Assembly (NCBI GenBank): GCA_036852015.1
Contig: JAANDG010000099.1
Coordinates: 186,001 to 250,000 of the forward strand
Source of the DNA: Pelodera strongyloides
Lineage: Eukaryota; Nematoda; Chromadorea; Rhabditida; Rhabditidae
DNA length: 64,000 bases
Direction: 5' to 3'
Shown here: positions 46,201-58,100 of the stretch, piece by piece
Position numbering within the stretch: the first letter of the stretch is position 1
Layout: the number at the start of each line of letters is the position of its first letter
The notes under the pieces: model-generated
The model's input: only the letters and a program-made list of their open reading frames with translations
What the model was told of the DNA's origin: nothing
The model's database searches: none
Translations under genes and position numbers: made by a program

Positions 46201-47795
46201 CTATTTAGCTTAAGCTTTCTGCGGCACCAACATTATTCTTTCTTTTCTTTGACTTAGCTAGTACAAAGAGACTGTTTAGTTTGAATATATTACTTACTGT
46301 CTTTTGTATTTTTCAATCTCCTAACCTAATTCGTAGTTCACTTGCAGGTTTCGACAACGGGGAAATGACTAAATCTAAGAGAGGTGACTTTTACGGTCCA
46401 ATGATCTTTTGCAACTACAAAAAGTACTTCACTTGATCATACAAAATGGCGGGAGCTGCGGCTGGTGTCTTTTCATCAACTTAGATTGACTTTGAATGCA
46501 ACCCGGATTAAACACGGAAGATATTTTGGTTCTTCACATATGTTTAGTTCTTATTGACTTGCTTGCTTTTATTGCTAACGTATTATGCTTTCCTCTGTTT
46601 TCTTATTAGATTATTCACAACCCTGATATCGTGACCCGATTCTTGCCATTTTACATAACTACTATATTGCTTGCTGTTGTTTTTCCTCTTCGGTCACATC
46701 GCCACCTTTTGTCGTCATTGGAAACGCGGGAGGACTGCGGTGGCCGTGTGCCGTTAAGTGCCTATCTTTGCAACTGCATTCTTCTAATGCACACATATTA
46801 TACAGTGGACAGATATACTTCACATTGTCTAAGCCTATTCACTTATACATAAATGTTCTGCTCCTATGAGCATCGATGATCTAGTGTTAGCCGGAGCACG
46901 AATCACTTTCGAACATTTAGCAGCGCAACTTTCGAAGATTATTTCAATATTGCACTCTTTGGGGGATAGTTGATTACTTTATGACATTTTTACTCCAAAC
47001 CGACTTTTATATTTGTAAAAGGTGTAGCTTTTTGACAAAACTGGACTATTAACCTACTTCGCATTTTCCAGGATCTTATCGCGCGTACATACAGCCCAAA
47101 CAAAGGCTGTAGCGGGTCAGTATGCTAAAACTATATGCTATCGAGCGTGTCAATAGCATGGTGCACCGTCAAATACTCTCTTCGGATTCCTGCTGTCGTC
47201 GTCGCTCTCTCACAAACACATTGCATTTGTGGCTTAACAGTCTCCGTCTTTGAGGTTTCAGCAGTCTTTTAACCAAGCGTATTGATTCTCGCCCGGTCAT
47301 ACCCTCTAACCATAGTAAATTTATTCCATCAAATTGCCAAAACATTTCTATAGTATTTCTTCTCGAAGTTGATATTATACAGTTTTCTTTCGGTCCTTCC
47401 ATTGCTAATAGCAATTTGAGAACAATGAGTTTTTTCCCTTCATAATATTACTTTTTGTGGTCTTCATATTACTCAGACAATTTTCAACAATAATTCCAAC
47501 CCGTCTATACAAAACCAATTTCGCTTAACAACTCATATTCTGTAACCGATAAGAAAAAAATGCAGTTATTGTTTGAGTAGTGTCCTGTGATTTTCAGCAC
47601 ATATGTACAGTATGCATATGTATTATGATATGGCTATAGGCATATTTCTCTCCTGGGTTCACGATCTCGGCCGATTAAATGTTTTAATTAACAAGCAGGT
47701 GTAAAATGTGTTTGCTTACTGATTAAGTTACACCGTTGTGTTCTACTCCATGATTTTAGTCGCGCAGATTTTTAGGCTGCCTTTTAGGTCTTACA
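43263..47795. other. Unresolved region upstream of the first RRM/RS gene
   Basis: It contains scattered minus-strand Cys-rich frames and one dispersed repeat (45776-45960). A plus-strand frame after TTGCAG at 46347 reads FDNGEMTKSKRGDFYG before a stop, with no recognised relatives. The last 100 bp before 47796 hold TTTTAG acceptor-like sites that could receive a spliced leader for the RRM/RS gene. Confidence 0.4.
45776..45960. repeat. Dispersed repeat with (AAT)n head, copy 2
   Basis: Diverged relative of 39428-39620, sharing the AAT run, the ATTACATCA..GATGCGCAC block and the CTGGACACTATC block in the same order and orientation. The middle is poorly conserved. Confidence 0.6.
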
Positions 47796-50700
47796 ATGGC
47801 GTATTACAACGACTACCACCGGCCTAACTATGGGCATCGTGTTAACGAAGAGGACGTTCCGGAGTCAAAACATGCTGTTTTCATCAGAGGCCTGCCCGGT
47901 TCTATGACCACAGATGATGTCAAGTGAGAAAGTTACTTATGGTTTGAAATTTGTGGCGGTAACGAGTAACTACATGATATCATTATGCACCGTTAACATT
48001 GTGACACTGATCCCGTTATCGATCGATATCATCGAATAATCATTCCAGCGCCCTGATTTCTAGACAATTTTACCACTTAATTCTCTTGGAACCATAATGT
48101 ATGGACTGGAATCGTCACTTATTGATTGATAGCTTCCACATTACCGTATTCTCTCATTGATACTACTTGGATGTTTTACTGTTCTGAAACCATTAAAGTA
48201 CAACGGTGAGTAATCAATAAAGATCGCAATATGTAATATGCTTCACTCATGGAAGAACGGCATTTCTTTTACCACATACAACTACTCTACTTGTCAGTAA
48301 CATGATAATCTCAGTACGGCATTATTTTAATCAATTATGAAAACCTATCGACTGAAAATTTCACGTGCGCGGTATATGTCAAAATTTCCAAAAAAGAACT
48401 CTTTAAAGGGATCGGCTCACCTTAAATTGTGTCTGTTTTTTTTTTGTTTCTTTATTTTCTATAAGGGATAATAAAAATTTGGAATACAAAAAGTAGTGTT
48501 CTATTTCAATACTCACGGAGATATTAGGTGATAAAGGGGTGGATTTATCGGTCCAAAATGGTAAAGGGTAATTGTGCTGCCTTGTTTGTATAGAGACTAG
48601 AGGCACTAGGGCTACGTATTGTCAAGTAACAGTATATGAATTAGCACTAGGAAGCCGATGTTTTGCCATTCTAATCAGACTTTACTTACAATCTGAGTTT
48701 CTCCATCGTTAATTCAACATTGACCATTACATACAAGTTATCAGACGTAGATAAATTCGTCACATGACGTTTTTTTATTTGTCGAACGTTATACACAGAT
48801 GTACTTTGCGAGCCATCATTGTCGCTATTGTGGTCGGTTCCTTGAGGGTAAAGACAACTAAAATTACCTTTAGGGAGTTTTTCGAGGACAAGATTGGGCC
48901 TTGTTCGTTTGATTTTACAAAGGTAAGCCAGGATCGTGCACGTCTTTTTGTCGCCGTTCGCTTCGAAACGAGAGATGACGCGAAGGAGTGCATGTCGCGG
49001 TGGGTTTATTATCGAATACGCAAGCATGAATAGTCGAATGCTCTCTACTCTGAACCTCGGGCGCGCTGCCGCCAAACGTTTTGCTGGTTGCGCGGACTTG
49101 CGTTGTTGCGCGGCGCGGTAACTAACCTCTCCATTATGATCCGTCATCTATCGCAGTTAACGACGAGCTTCGCGGATAAGTACGCGCGCGTTCACTAACG
49201 TGCGGCAAGCTACGCGTGTACTCTCATTTGCGCTGCTAGCTACGCGCGCGTCTGCGCGTCTGAAAACGTAGTGATTGTAATGTGACCATCACCAAGGTAC
49301 AACGATTCTTACACCTCCAGATACCGCGATTCTGACATAATGGGTTATCGTTGTGAGTTGTCGTGGTTCAAGGACATTCGAAGATTTGCCAACTACCAAG
49401 CAGCACAGCAGGGGCGGAAGAACGACGGTACTTTATATGTGTATCGAAACAAAAAACATTCCTACGGTTGCTAAGCATTGATTGTTTCACGTAGTGCTTT
49501 TATTGCAAACTGCAAATGCCATTTCAGCTGTCGGTCAAAGGCAGAATCGCGTGGTAAATAACAACAGAGCCTTCAGCGGCAGTCGTGATACCAATTCGTA
49601 AGCGGGTTTCATTTATTTCGTACTTAAATTTTATTTTCCCCATTTAAACCGTTTTATCTATATGATATATAATATCACATGTTCAGGGTTAAGCGCAAGC
49701 GGAAGAGATCCCGCGACTCTTCCGCACAACGCTCTACCAGTCGTTCGCGTTCACGAACGGGCACACCTCCCAGTAGGTCGCGATCACGGAGTCGCTCCAG
49801 TTCGCGAGATTCGCGTGAAAGTCACCGCGAGTCCGCGAGGCGAGCCGTGTCCTCTTCGCCCTCTTCCTCTCCAGAGCGAGGAAAGAAAAGAACAAAGAAG
49901 GACAAAAAGAAGAAGAAAGACAGGTTTGTTTTTTAAGTGCATGCTATATATTTGGTCCCTAATAAGTAATTTCGCGTTGTGAAGCGCGGGGTTTTAGGGT
50001 TCCCTTTGGTTGACGTTCTTTATTTGTATTGATTGTTAACCAATAAACCGTTGTTATTAAATTCCGTTACTACAGGTCTTTTTGAAATTATGTGACTATG
50101 TTATTACTTTTCAGAAAACGCTCGAAACGCAGTGTGTCATCGGAGAGCAGCGAGAGTGAAGCCGAAGTTACGAAAAGAGGTTTTGTTTAAAATGTGTTTG
50201 CCAGTGCATTGGATGCGCTAACCAATTGGAGAAATAAAAGAAAAGAAGAAGAAATGTTCACATGTTAGATAAATGCGCGTGCATTGCAGAATCGCCTGTC
50301 TCTACTCATTCTCGCTCAGTATCGAAGTCACCAAGGAATAATAACTTGGAAGATATTCCCCCACCACCAACAACACAACAGACCACGACTTCGAATGGCG
50401 TAAGTTTCTACCTATACCAAACAAGGCTTTATGTAATCTCTAGTTCCTTTTAAATTGACGCATTTCTAGGGCGAGCCTGGGAAGATCACAATTCAGTTAA
50501 ATGCCTCCACAACCACTCTACAGAAAACTGCGATTTCATTTGAATTGGATGGGGTGCGTTATTAACAAACCGCTACAAAAAAAAACCGTCCGGCAGAGTC
50601 GGAGCCTTTTACACGCGGATCCTTCCCATAACATATATAAGTTCCGTGCAGCCCGAAATACGGGCAATTAGTTATGCATTACGTATACATAGCTTGTGTG

Positions 50701-53516
50701 TTCCTGTATAAATATAAACAAATGTACTGTTTTTCTTTCTTAGTCAAATAGTTGCCAGATGAATGGTTTCCTTGGATAGTAAGCATATTCATAAATTTTG
50801 AGCTTACAACCCCTCTATTGTTTTCAGGACGAGTCTCCTAAACGCATCGTTCGACCAGTTCAGCCAACACCGGTAGTAAATAACGATAAAGAGCCAAGTC
50901 TTGAAACTTCAGGTGACTAAGTTAAAGGGATTCAAATCACCTCTTCTTTATTTTTAATATGTATAGTACGCCCCATATAAATCACAATCAGTACAAAAAG
51001 TTTCCAAATCGATTCTCCCAGTATCGAAAGTTTGCTTATATTGGAAAATCTTGATTTGGATCCCCGCTCTATTCGACAACTGATGCAACGTAGCTGGCAG
51101 GAAAAGTGCTTTTGGCAAAGAGATTTAGAGACGGATAATGTGTTGAGGTAGCGACAAAGTTAGAGAGCGATTTCTTTGCTTTGAAGTGACCCCATCCCTT
51201 TAAGCATTGATAATTTGGTGAGTTTAAATGTGTTTATTCGTTTTTTCAAATACTATGCGCGTGAATGGCATTGTTGTTAACGCTTCCTCTTAGATCTTCC
51301 GCCACCGCCTCTTCCTCCAAGAATTGACGACAAACCGGATATCAAACCAAAGTTTCGTCCAATCGCTGATCCTGAACCGCTCATTGCAAAGCTTAGGGCA
51401 GCCTCGCCTCTGCTGGCGCCTGTGCCTGTGATAAGGAAACGAGAGCCAAAGGTGGGTCAGCAGTGAACAGATTTTTTAAAACACTTCAAAATTTGCTATT
51501 GTAGGGTGACCATGTCCGAAAAAAAGTGATAGTTCCACTTTCATAGGGCGTTTACCTTCACATGCCTTTTCAATTTTTCCAGGTTGAGGAGCATACACCT
51601 GTTAGGGAAGCGAGTATATCACCCTCCCCGCCTCCAATTAAGAAGCAAGAACAGAAACCGGAGCCAGCGGCACAATCGCCAGTGTCTCAACCGAAGTCAA
51701 CCTCTCACAATAATGTATCTGACAATGCCTCCGTGTTGGTCAAGAAGACTAAAGTGGTATGTATCGGGGAAAATTCTGACCGCAACACCAATTACTTTAC
51801 GGTAGTACATATTTAGTTTCTAGTGGTCATAATTACTGTATTGGTGCCTCGCCATATCGGAATCGTGAGGGCCCCAAGTTGCCTTGACGACGAGCGAAAG
51901 CGTTTAGCAGCCTATACAATGACTACACACGCAGGTGCAAGCAGATCGATCAAGCTTTTTGTTTCAATGCCTTCTACGTTAAATCAGCTGGATTTTGTTA
52001 ACATGTCTTCCTCTAATTGGCAAACGGCTTCATCATGGAGTTGCAAATCGTTTATTTTTTTCAGTATTTGATGGGGGACATTTCAAGTCACCCCCTTTTA
52101 TATGTATAGTACACCACATATTAATCGCAATCAGTGTAAAAAGTTTCCAATTCGAGACTCAACGCGTCTGTAGTTTGCTCCTACATATTGGGACTGGATT
52201 GGAATCCGCGATCTATTAGACAACTTGTACACCATAGCCGGCAGGGAAATTGCGCAATAGGCAAAGAGAGTTTGAGAAAGAAATCGCGCTAACTTTCGCT
52301 ATCTCAACATTACCTAACAATCTTTAGCGTTATTTTCCTGCCGGCTACGGTGCACCAATAGTGGAACAGAACGGGGATTCCAATCAAATTTACCCAACAG
52401 GAGCAAATTACAGACGCGTGGCGTCTCGATTTGGAAACATTCTACTGTTTATGATTTATATGGGGTGTACTATTCATATCAAAAACCTTCCCTTTAACAT
52501 AATCCTTACGCAGTTTTTAGACTAATTCTTCATTTTACACGGAACAGTGACTTTTGACCTCAAATATTTTTTAATTGTAAATGCCTATAGGTTTTTACTA
52601 TATTTCAGCCGGCAGTTCCTGCAAAGAAACGCCATACCTCGTCAATGAAGTTTCCTTTGACTACCAAAGTATTTGGGGATCTCCAGCAGTTCCAGAAGAC
52701 GTTGCTCGCTGGCGTAAAAGCGCCAAAACCAAAGGAAGACGATGAAGGTGCTTTAGGAAATCAATATACAACAATGCGTTTGAGTAACCACGGTAGATAA
52801 CTTTGAATCAGCTTCAGAACAATATTCGTTAAGATTCACAGTTCATCCACAGTTAGCGAGGGCCACTTGCATTATCACCAGGCGACTTACAGCAGATCCA
52901 GTCCGGACCAACTGGTAGTTTCAGAGTACTCTTATGAAGCCTCGCTTTCTTTTGCAGATGGTGTAGGTCTTTCCTTATCGTTGATGAATGACGAGACAGA
53001 TGATCTACAAAAAGAACGAGAAAGGGAGGCGGTTCTTGCTTCATTGGATGAGGAACAGTTCGGATTGGTGCAACTGAGAAAGAATGTTTTTGAAAAGGTA
53101 CAAACGAAAATAATTTGTTTCTATGGAACCCATCCGAAACAGTCGTCTGCAACTGAACATTTGATATGAATGTTTGGACGGTGTTGGCCGCTCAATCAAT
53201 GATTCTCCAGTTCTGTTACTTTATAGCGCAGTAGTACCATAAATGGTGCCTGTATCACTTCTCGTACAAAAAATATTTGTAATATCAGTAGCAATATTTT
53301 CTTACTGCAGTATGTTCTCAAACAACCAGTGAATCATTTCAGAAGTTCAAAAATGACGCCGAAACATTTGCATTTGTCGTACGAAAACTGCTTGAAAAGA
53401 ACCCAGCAATTGAAACTGGCGCCCGGACAGCATTGATGGAAGTTGTAGATGATCTGCAGAAACAGATGCTCGACAAATTTGATCATTACTTAAATACTGT
53501 TACTGGAGCTGAGTAG
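47796..53516 (+). CDS. RRM-like / RS-domain / proline-rich protein, paralogue 1
   Basis: Probable nuclear RNA-binding protein; role inferred from domains only. Fourteen exons, all in phase, about 598 aa: 47796-47923, 48874-48999, 49321-49427, 49528-49597, 49687-49923, 50115-50179, 50290-50399, 50470-50553, 50828-50912, 51294-51451, 51583-51756, 52609-52747, 52958-53097, 53343-53516. The N-terminus holds an RRM-like fold: HAVFIRGLPGSMT as strand 1, KEFFEDKIGPC helix, ARLFVAVRFET as the RNP1-like strand, ECM helix end and YRCELSWFKD as strand 4. An Arg/Ser-rich domain with Lys tail follows (exons 5-6), then Pro-rich segments with PPPPTT and the DESPKRIVR motif, and an acidic start to a conserved C-terminal helical region (FVVRKLLEKNP). 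It is paralogous to the next gene, with matching exon order and phases. The C-terminal helices might correspond to an Lge1/periphilin-like module, but this is uncertain. Confidence 0.85.
48402..48594. mobile_element. MITE, copy 2 (3' truncated), in intron 1 of RRM/RS gene 1
   Basis: Begins TTTAAAGGGATCGGCTCACC and matches the interior of 29116-29361 up to CTTGTTTGTATAGA, then ends without the right terminal repeat. Same family, truncated. Confidence 0.85.
49945..50060. repeat. Dispersed repeat, copy 2 (about 115 bp)
   Basis: Same orientation and nearly the same sequence as 13351-13464, including TTTCGCGTTGTGAAGCGCGG and the ACCAATAAACCGTTGTTATTA tail. It lies in the intron between the RS exons of RRM/RS gene 1. 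Confidence 0.85.
50922..51203. mobile_element. MITE with TTAAAGGGAT inverted termini in RRM/RS gene 1
   Basis: About 282 bp. It starts TTAAAGGGATTCAAATCACC and ends GTGACCCCATCCCTTTAA, so its ends are inverted repeats. The interior (GTATAGTACGCCCCATATAAATC, GGAAAATCTTGATTTGGATCC, GTAGCTGGCAGG) is related to one arm of the foldback at 52065-52500. It occupies an intron between Pro-rich exons. Confidence 0.85.
52065..52500. mobile_element. Foldback element related to the adjacent MITE
   Basis: Left arm 52085-52240 and right arm 52335-52490 are inverted copies. GTATAGTACACCACATATTAATC pairs with GATTTATATGGGGTGTACTATTC, GACTCAACGCGTCTGTAGTTTGC with GCAAATTACAGACGCGTGGCGTC, and CATAGCCGGCAGG with CCTGCCGGCTACGG. 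The ends carry CCCTTT-type termini. It would form a hairpin of roughly 150 bp in the pre-mRNA of RRM/RS gene 1. Confidence 0.88.
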
Positions 53517-55147
53517 ACCGAATATACCGCAAAGAGGCATTAAACACGTGTCTCAGACTTTGTGCATATCAGACACTACAGTTTCAGTTTTTTTTCAATT
53601 TGGAGTTTTATTTTTTTAAATATATTATTACTTTTTATTTTATGTTACTCAATTATCACGTTCCGCTTTTCACACATTATCCAAGTACGTATATGGTTTT
53701 GTAATGATCGATGGCTGCGTGAAGTTGTGTGCAACCGCTCCACTTTTGAGATACCTTCTTTCTGTTAGTCTGTCATGAACCTTAAGTTTTTAAATTATGT
53801 GCCAACTCATCTCGTATCATTCGTATTTGCATGTATTTTTCTTTCTTCTGCGCTAATTAATTTATTTGTTTGTTTAGATATTAGTTATTTTGTGATAATA
53901 CTTCTTGCCCTGGTCTCAACAGAATATCATCGTGATTGTGATCTTGCTATTAAATGTGGTTTCAATCTTATATAAAGTTTTTTTTGCTTATTTGTTTTAG
54001 CCGTAATTGATCAAAGTAATTGTGTTTCTTCCACAAGCCGAACTCTAATTATCGAGTTCATCGATGCCGCTGGCAAAAGAAGTTTATAACTCTTCAAAAT
54101 TTCCAAACGGCATCGATTAGCCGCGCCATGACTGTGCTATGAAAGAGAATTAGTGATGTAGATTTATTTACAAACTGGAGCTAGAGTGATGGACAGGGTC
54201 CTCGTGCCAAAGGCACGGACGGCCCAAGTTAACCCATAGCAAAAATCTCCAGTATCAGTCTTATCAATCATACCTTTTCGTGCTAATGTGACCTAACCTA
54301 AGCAATTAGCGCGGTACGTCAGACCAGTTGAACATCTGTCAAGCGGAGTGGCATCTTTGGATGTTATGACCCGGCAATGTAACCAAACTACATATAATAA
54401 ACCCTTTAATTGTCCGCCGATAATTGAACTATTGAACTGAGTGAGCGGGAATCAAATGTTTCCCGCTGTACTGGCTGCAATTGCACAAGTAATTGAATTG
54501 CCTGTGGTCAAACACCAGTTCTGTCAAGTCAGAAAATCGCACTACGAAGCTATTTTCAAAAATTGCTGATGCAGCGGTTTTTGTCTCAATACATTTTTTT
54601 TATATTTGTCGATCTGAAAAGAACTTTTATCGTCAAATATCACATATTGTTGTTACTCTAAAGCCTACCCTACCCTTCCCATTCCCTTCCCCTTAACTAT
54701 ATTCTCCCTGTCTGCCTCCTCCTCTCTTTCTACCAACTCTCGTAACATTGCTCTCACTACTCTCAATACCCGCTTATCGATTCTTTGTGCAAGAGGCCTG
54801 TCATGCATGCGCTGCCCTCATTTGATGCCACGCCACTTTTGAACTCACTGTTATGTTTCCTTTTTATTCCTTTGATAACTAGTAATTGCTTCATTTATTT
54901 TCGAAATTACATGTCTTCAATACATAGCAAATTTGCACGGCATATTGTTGTTTGTAAGAAAATCCCTCTAATGGGAAATATAGTTCTACTCGACTGTCAG
55001 ACAAATTCGCTAGCCAATCCGTAAATTGTCTATGTAATGTAGCTACCGCAAAAAGTTTACTTCCGCTGTATGAATTGTTTATTGCTGTCAAATTCGTATG
55101 TCAACCCTTTTCAGTAATTCATCTACATACTTTCCGAATCAGCGGAG
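53517..55147. other. Spacer between the tandem RRM/RS paralogues
   Basis: 1.6 kb, T-rich after the first stop (3' untranslated region of gene 1) and containing the gene 2 promoter. No exon is supported, and the spacing is too long for a typical nematode operon pair. Acceptor-like sites (CCTTTTCAG) lie upstream of the second start. Confidence 0.55.
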
Positions 55148-58100
55148 ATGTCGTACAGTAACGATGGGAATTATCAAAACCGTCCCTTCTTTCAACGGCA
55201 ACGGGTGAATATGAGGGAAGTGCCCTCCTCAAGACATGCTTTGTTCATTCGCGGACTGCCTGGCTCTGTTACTGCGGACGAAGTCAAGTAAGCTTGCTGT
55301 TTTTACTCAAGGTTTTCCTCAAAAAGCAACTTTGATCAGAGTGCCTACAATATTTTGGCAAAAAAATTGCATACGAGTGTTTAGACTTCTTCTTTCATAA
55401 GTCTTTCGGTATATGATTTTCGGCTAACAATAATTTTCGTTGCAGCCTTTTTATTACTTGATCCCCTTTGTTTGTGTCCGTAATACCGAGACCTTCCTAT
55501 GTACTTTCGGTGGAATATTGATTGATTACCTCTGGGAATGTGCCGATTTGCATAATTACTCGCGTCACAAGCTATTTGAAATCTCGCACTTTTGTTTGCT
55601 ATTCGTCTGAAGGAAAATGATTTCCCTGGAATAACATGGTTTTATGTATGAGATAATGTCACGAAAACGTGGTAAGTTGCAGGTAAAGTCTGCGTGTTTT
55701 CTTTCCAATGAATACTTTAAAATAGGTTTTCTCTTTGTTGAAGGTGATAGTTGTCTTTCGACTCGTTTATACAATGGAGTATGCAGATACACTCTTTTAA
55801 GCTAAACTGAAAGTAATATTTAATATTTTAGGGAGTTTTTCGAGGATAGAGTCGGACCTTGTACCCTTGATTTTTGTCGCGTGAGCGCTTGCCGTTCAAG
55901 ACTTTTTGTGGCGGTGAGATTCGAAACAACTGAGGAAGCGGAGGAGTGCATGGACAAGTAAGATCACTTTTATTAGTATGCAGTAATAATATGTGAGTGT
56001 GCGGTGTCGGTGACCGTATTTACAGTACAAGTCATCAATTTTCATCGATACTTGTGAAAAAATTTGGACTGTTCCCTGAAGCTATGTTATGCAGGTTCAA
56101 TGATGCTCAAATTCTCGGATTTCGTTGCGAGTTGTCCTGGTTCAAGGATGTTTCTCGCTTTGCCAATTATCAGGCATCACAAACCCCGCAGCCAAGAGGT
56201 GAGCTCTTCTCAACTTCTGTGTATATTATTTTTTTGCAATGTTGTGACAAAGTGGCATGCTGAAATTACTCCCCGTTTCAGGCACCAATTATCAAGCAAG
56301 GGGACAACAGAATTACACTAGGACCAACTCTTATACACGTCCCCATAAAGAGTGAGTTACGGTGACTTGCTTTGCTTGCTTTCTTCTCAACAAACTGCCG
56401 AGTATCGACCAAATTAATTTGTGTTTGTAATACTGTGTTTCCAGTTCGGATCGCAAACGGCGTCGCAGTCATTCGTCTTCGCGTTCGGCGAGCTCGAGGT
56501 CCAGATCGAGGTCGGAGAGCAGTAGAGATTCGAGGTCGCCATCAAGATCCTCCAGGAGATCGCGGTCCGACAGAAGAAGAAGGGAGGACACAGCCTCCCC
56601 ACACTCGTCACCCGACAGAGAGCACAGAAAGAAAGAGAAGAAGGAAAAGAAGAGAAAGTCCAAGTAGGTTTCCTGTCAGTGTCTAGCTTTGTTCAAATGC
56701 ACACTAACTATTTGCCTTTTCCTTTATGAATAATTTTTCTTGCAGGAAACATCACAAGAGAAGTGTGTCAAGAAGCGGATCCGAATCAGCCACAGAAAGA
56801 AGAGGTTCGAAAGTCATTTCTTTTTCCGTATTGTAATTCAGTACGCATGCAGATTCTCTATTGAATGAGGTCACTGCTTCAGTATTCACAAAAATTGCGT
56901 ATTTTAAGGATCTCGTCTTTCGCGCCGTTCTCGCTCAAACACTCCAGAACGGACTGAGGATATCCCGCCACCACCGCCTCCCCCGGAACCGATACTGGTC
57001 AGTTTTTCTTGATTTCGAATTATGTTTTGGTTCCCTGTATTGTATTTTTCACGTATCATTTGTTTGTAAATGCGTACTCCAATAAAATAACGATTCCCAT
57101 TTTCAGCCCGAAACGTCAAAGTTGGTCATACAAGTGAAACCAAAGTCCGCCCTTCAGAACACCTCGTTTTCGTTTGGATTGGATGGAGTGAGTTCCGTTT
57201 ACGTATTTTATCTTCCATTGAGCTATTCCATGTCGAGAGGTGTTTATGGACTGAGCAACTGTTATTAGTAAATGGGTGCGAACCATTGCTGTATTTTATT
57301 GTTAGTCAATCTACTTATATTTTTTTAGGACGAGTCACCAAAGAGAATCGTTCGAAAGCTGCATTCACCGGAAATTCGTGCCGTTCCTGTGAGCCCTGTC
57401 GAAGATGAGAAGTCGCTTCGTACGTTTCTTCCCTTTTATAGACCAGAGCTTATGTTCAGTGGGGTATGACATAAAAACATTATTTGGGTTTAATTAAGTA
57501 CGCATGAAAATGGAACACTGTGAAATTTAGAATTGCCGCCTCCTCCGATGCCTCCGAAAGTTTTGCAGAATGGAAATGAGCGAGGTTCCAAGTTCAAACC
57601 AATCGCACCACCAACACCTCCCGAGGTTTGTATTGTCTTAATTGTCATTTGTTCAGAGACTGCCTTTTAGAATCTTGTAGGGAAGAGAAGATCCTTTTGA
57701 GTGTGTATAAGTCGAGTGCCCCTTCACGTTGATGCACATATTTCCTTTTCAAATACAAATAATTTTTGCTAATTTATATTTTCAGCGGGAGAGAGAAGTC
57801 AAACAGCCACCACGTGTGTTTCCCCCTCCTCCGCCTCCCGTACAGTCTGAAAAGGCTCCTCGGCGTGCGCCTTCACCGTCTGAGTCCTCGCCTCCTACGA
57901 AGAAAAGGTCACTGGTGCCAGAGACTCCCTCCATTAGAAAGGTAATTTGCAAGTTCAAGCGTCCCTCGATGGGTAGATTCTTTCTGCGGCACTCCGTCGC
58001 CATGAAACCATACTTGGAGTAATGGGTTGGCGGCATTATTGGGGCTGTTATTCCTCTTAATGACCATCACTTGTTGTACGCAACTCCGATATGGAAAACA

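Noticed and set aside
53517..55147. Operon linking the two RRM/RS genes
   Set aside because: The 1.6-kb spacer is much longer than the roughly 100 bp usual for nematode operons, so independent promoters are more likely.
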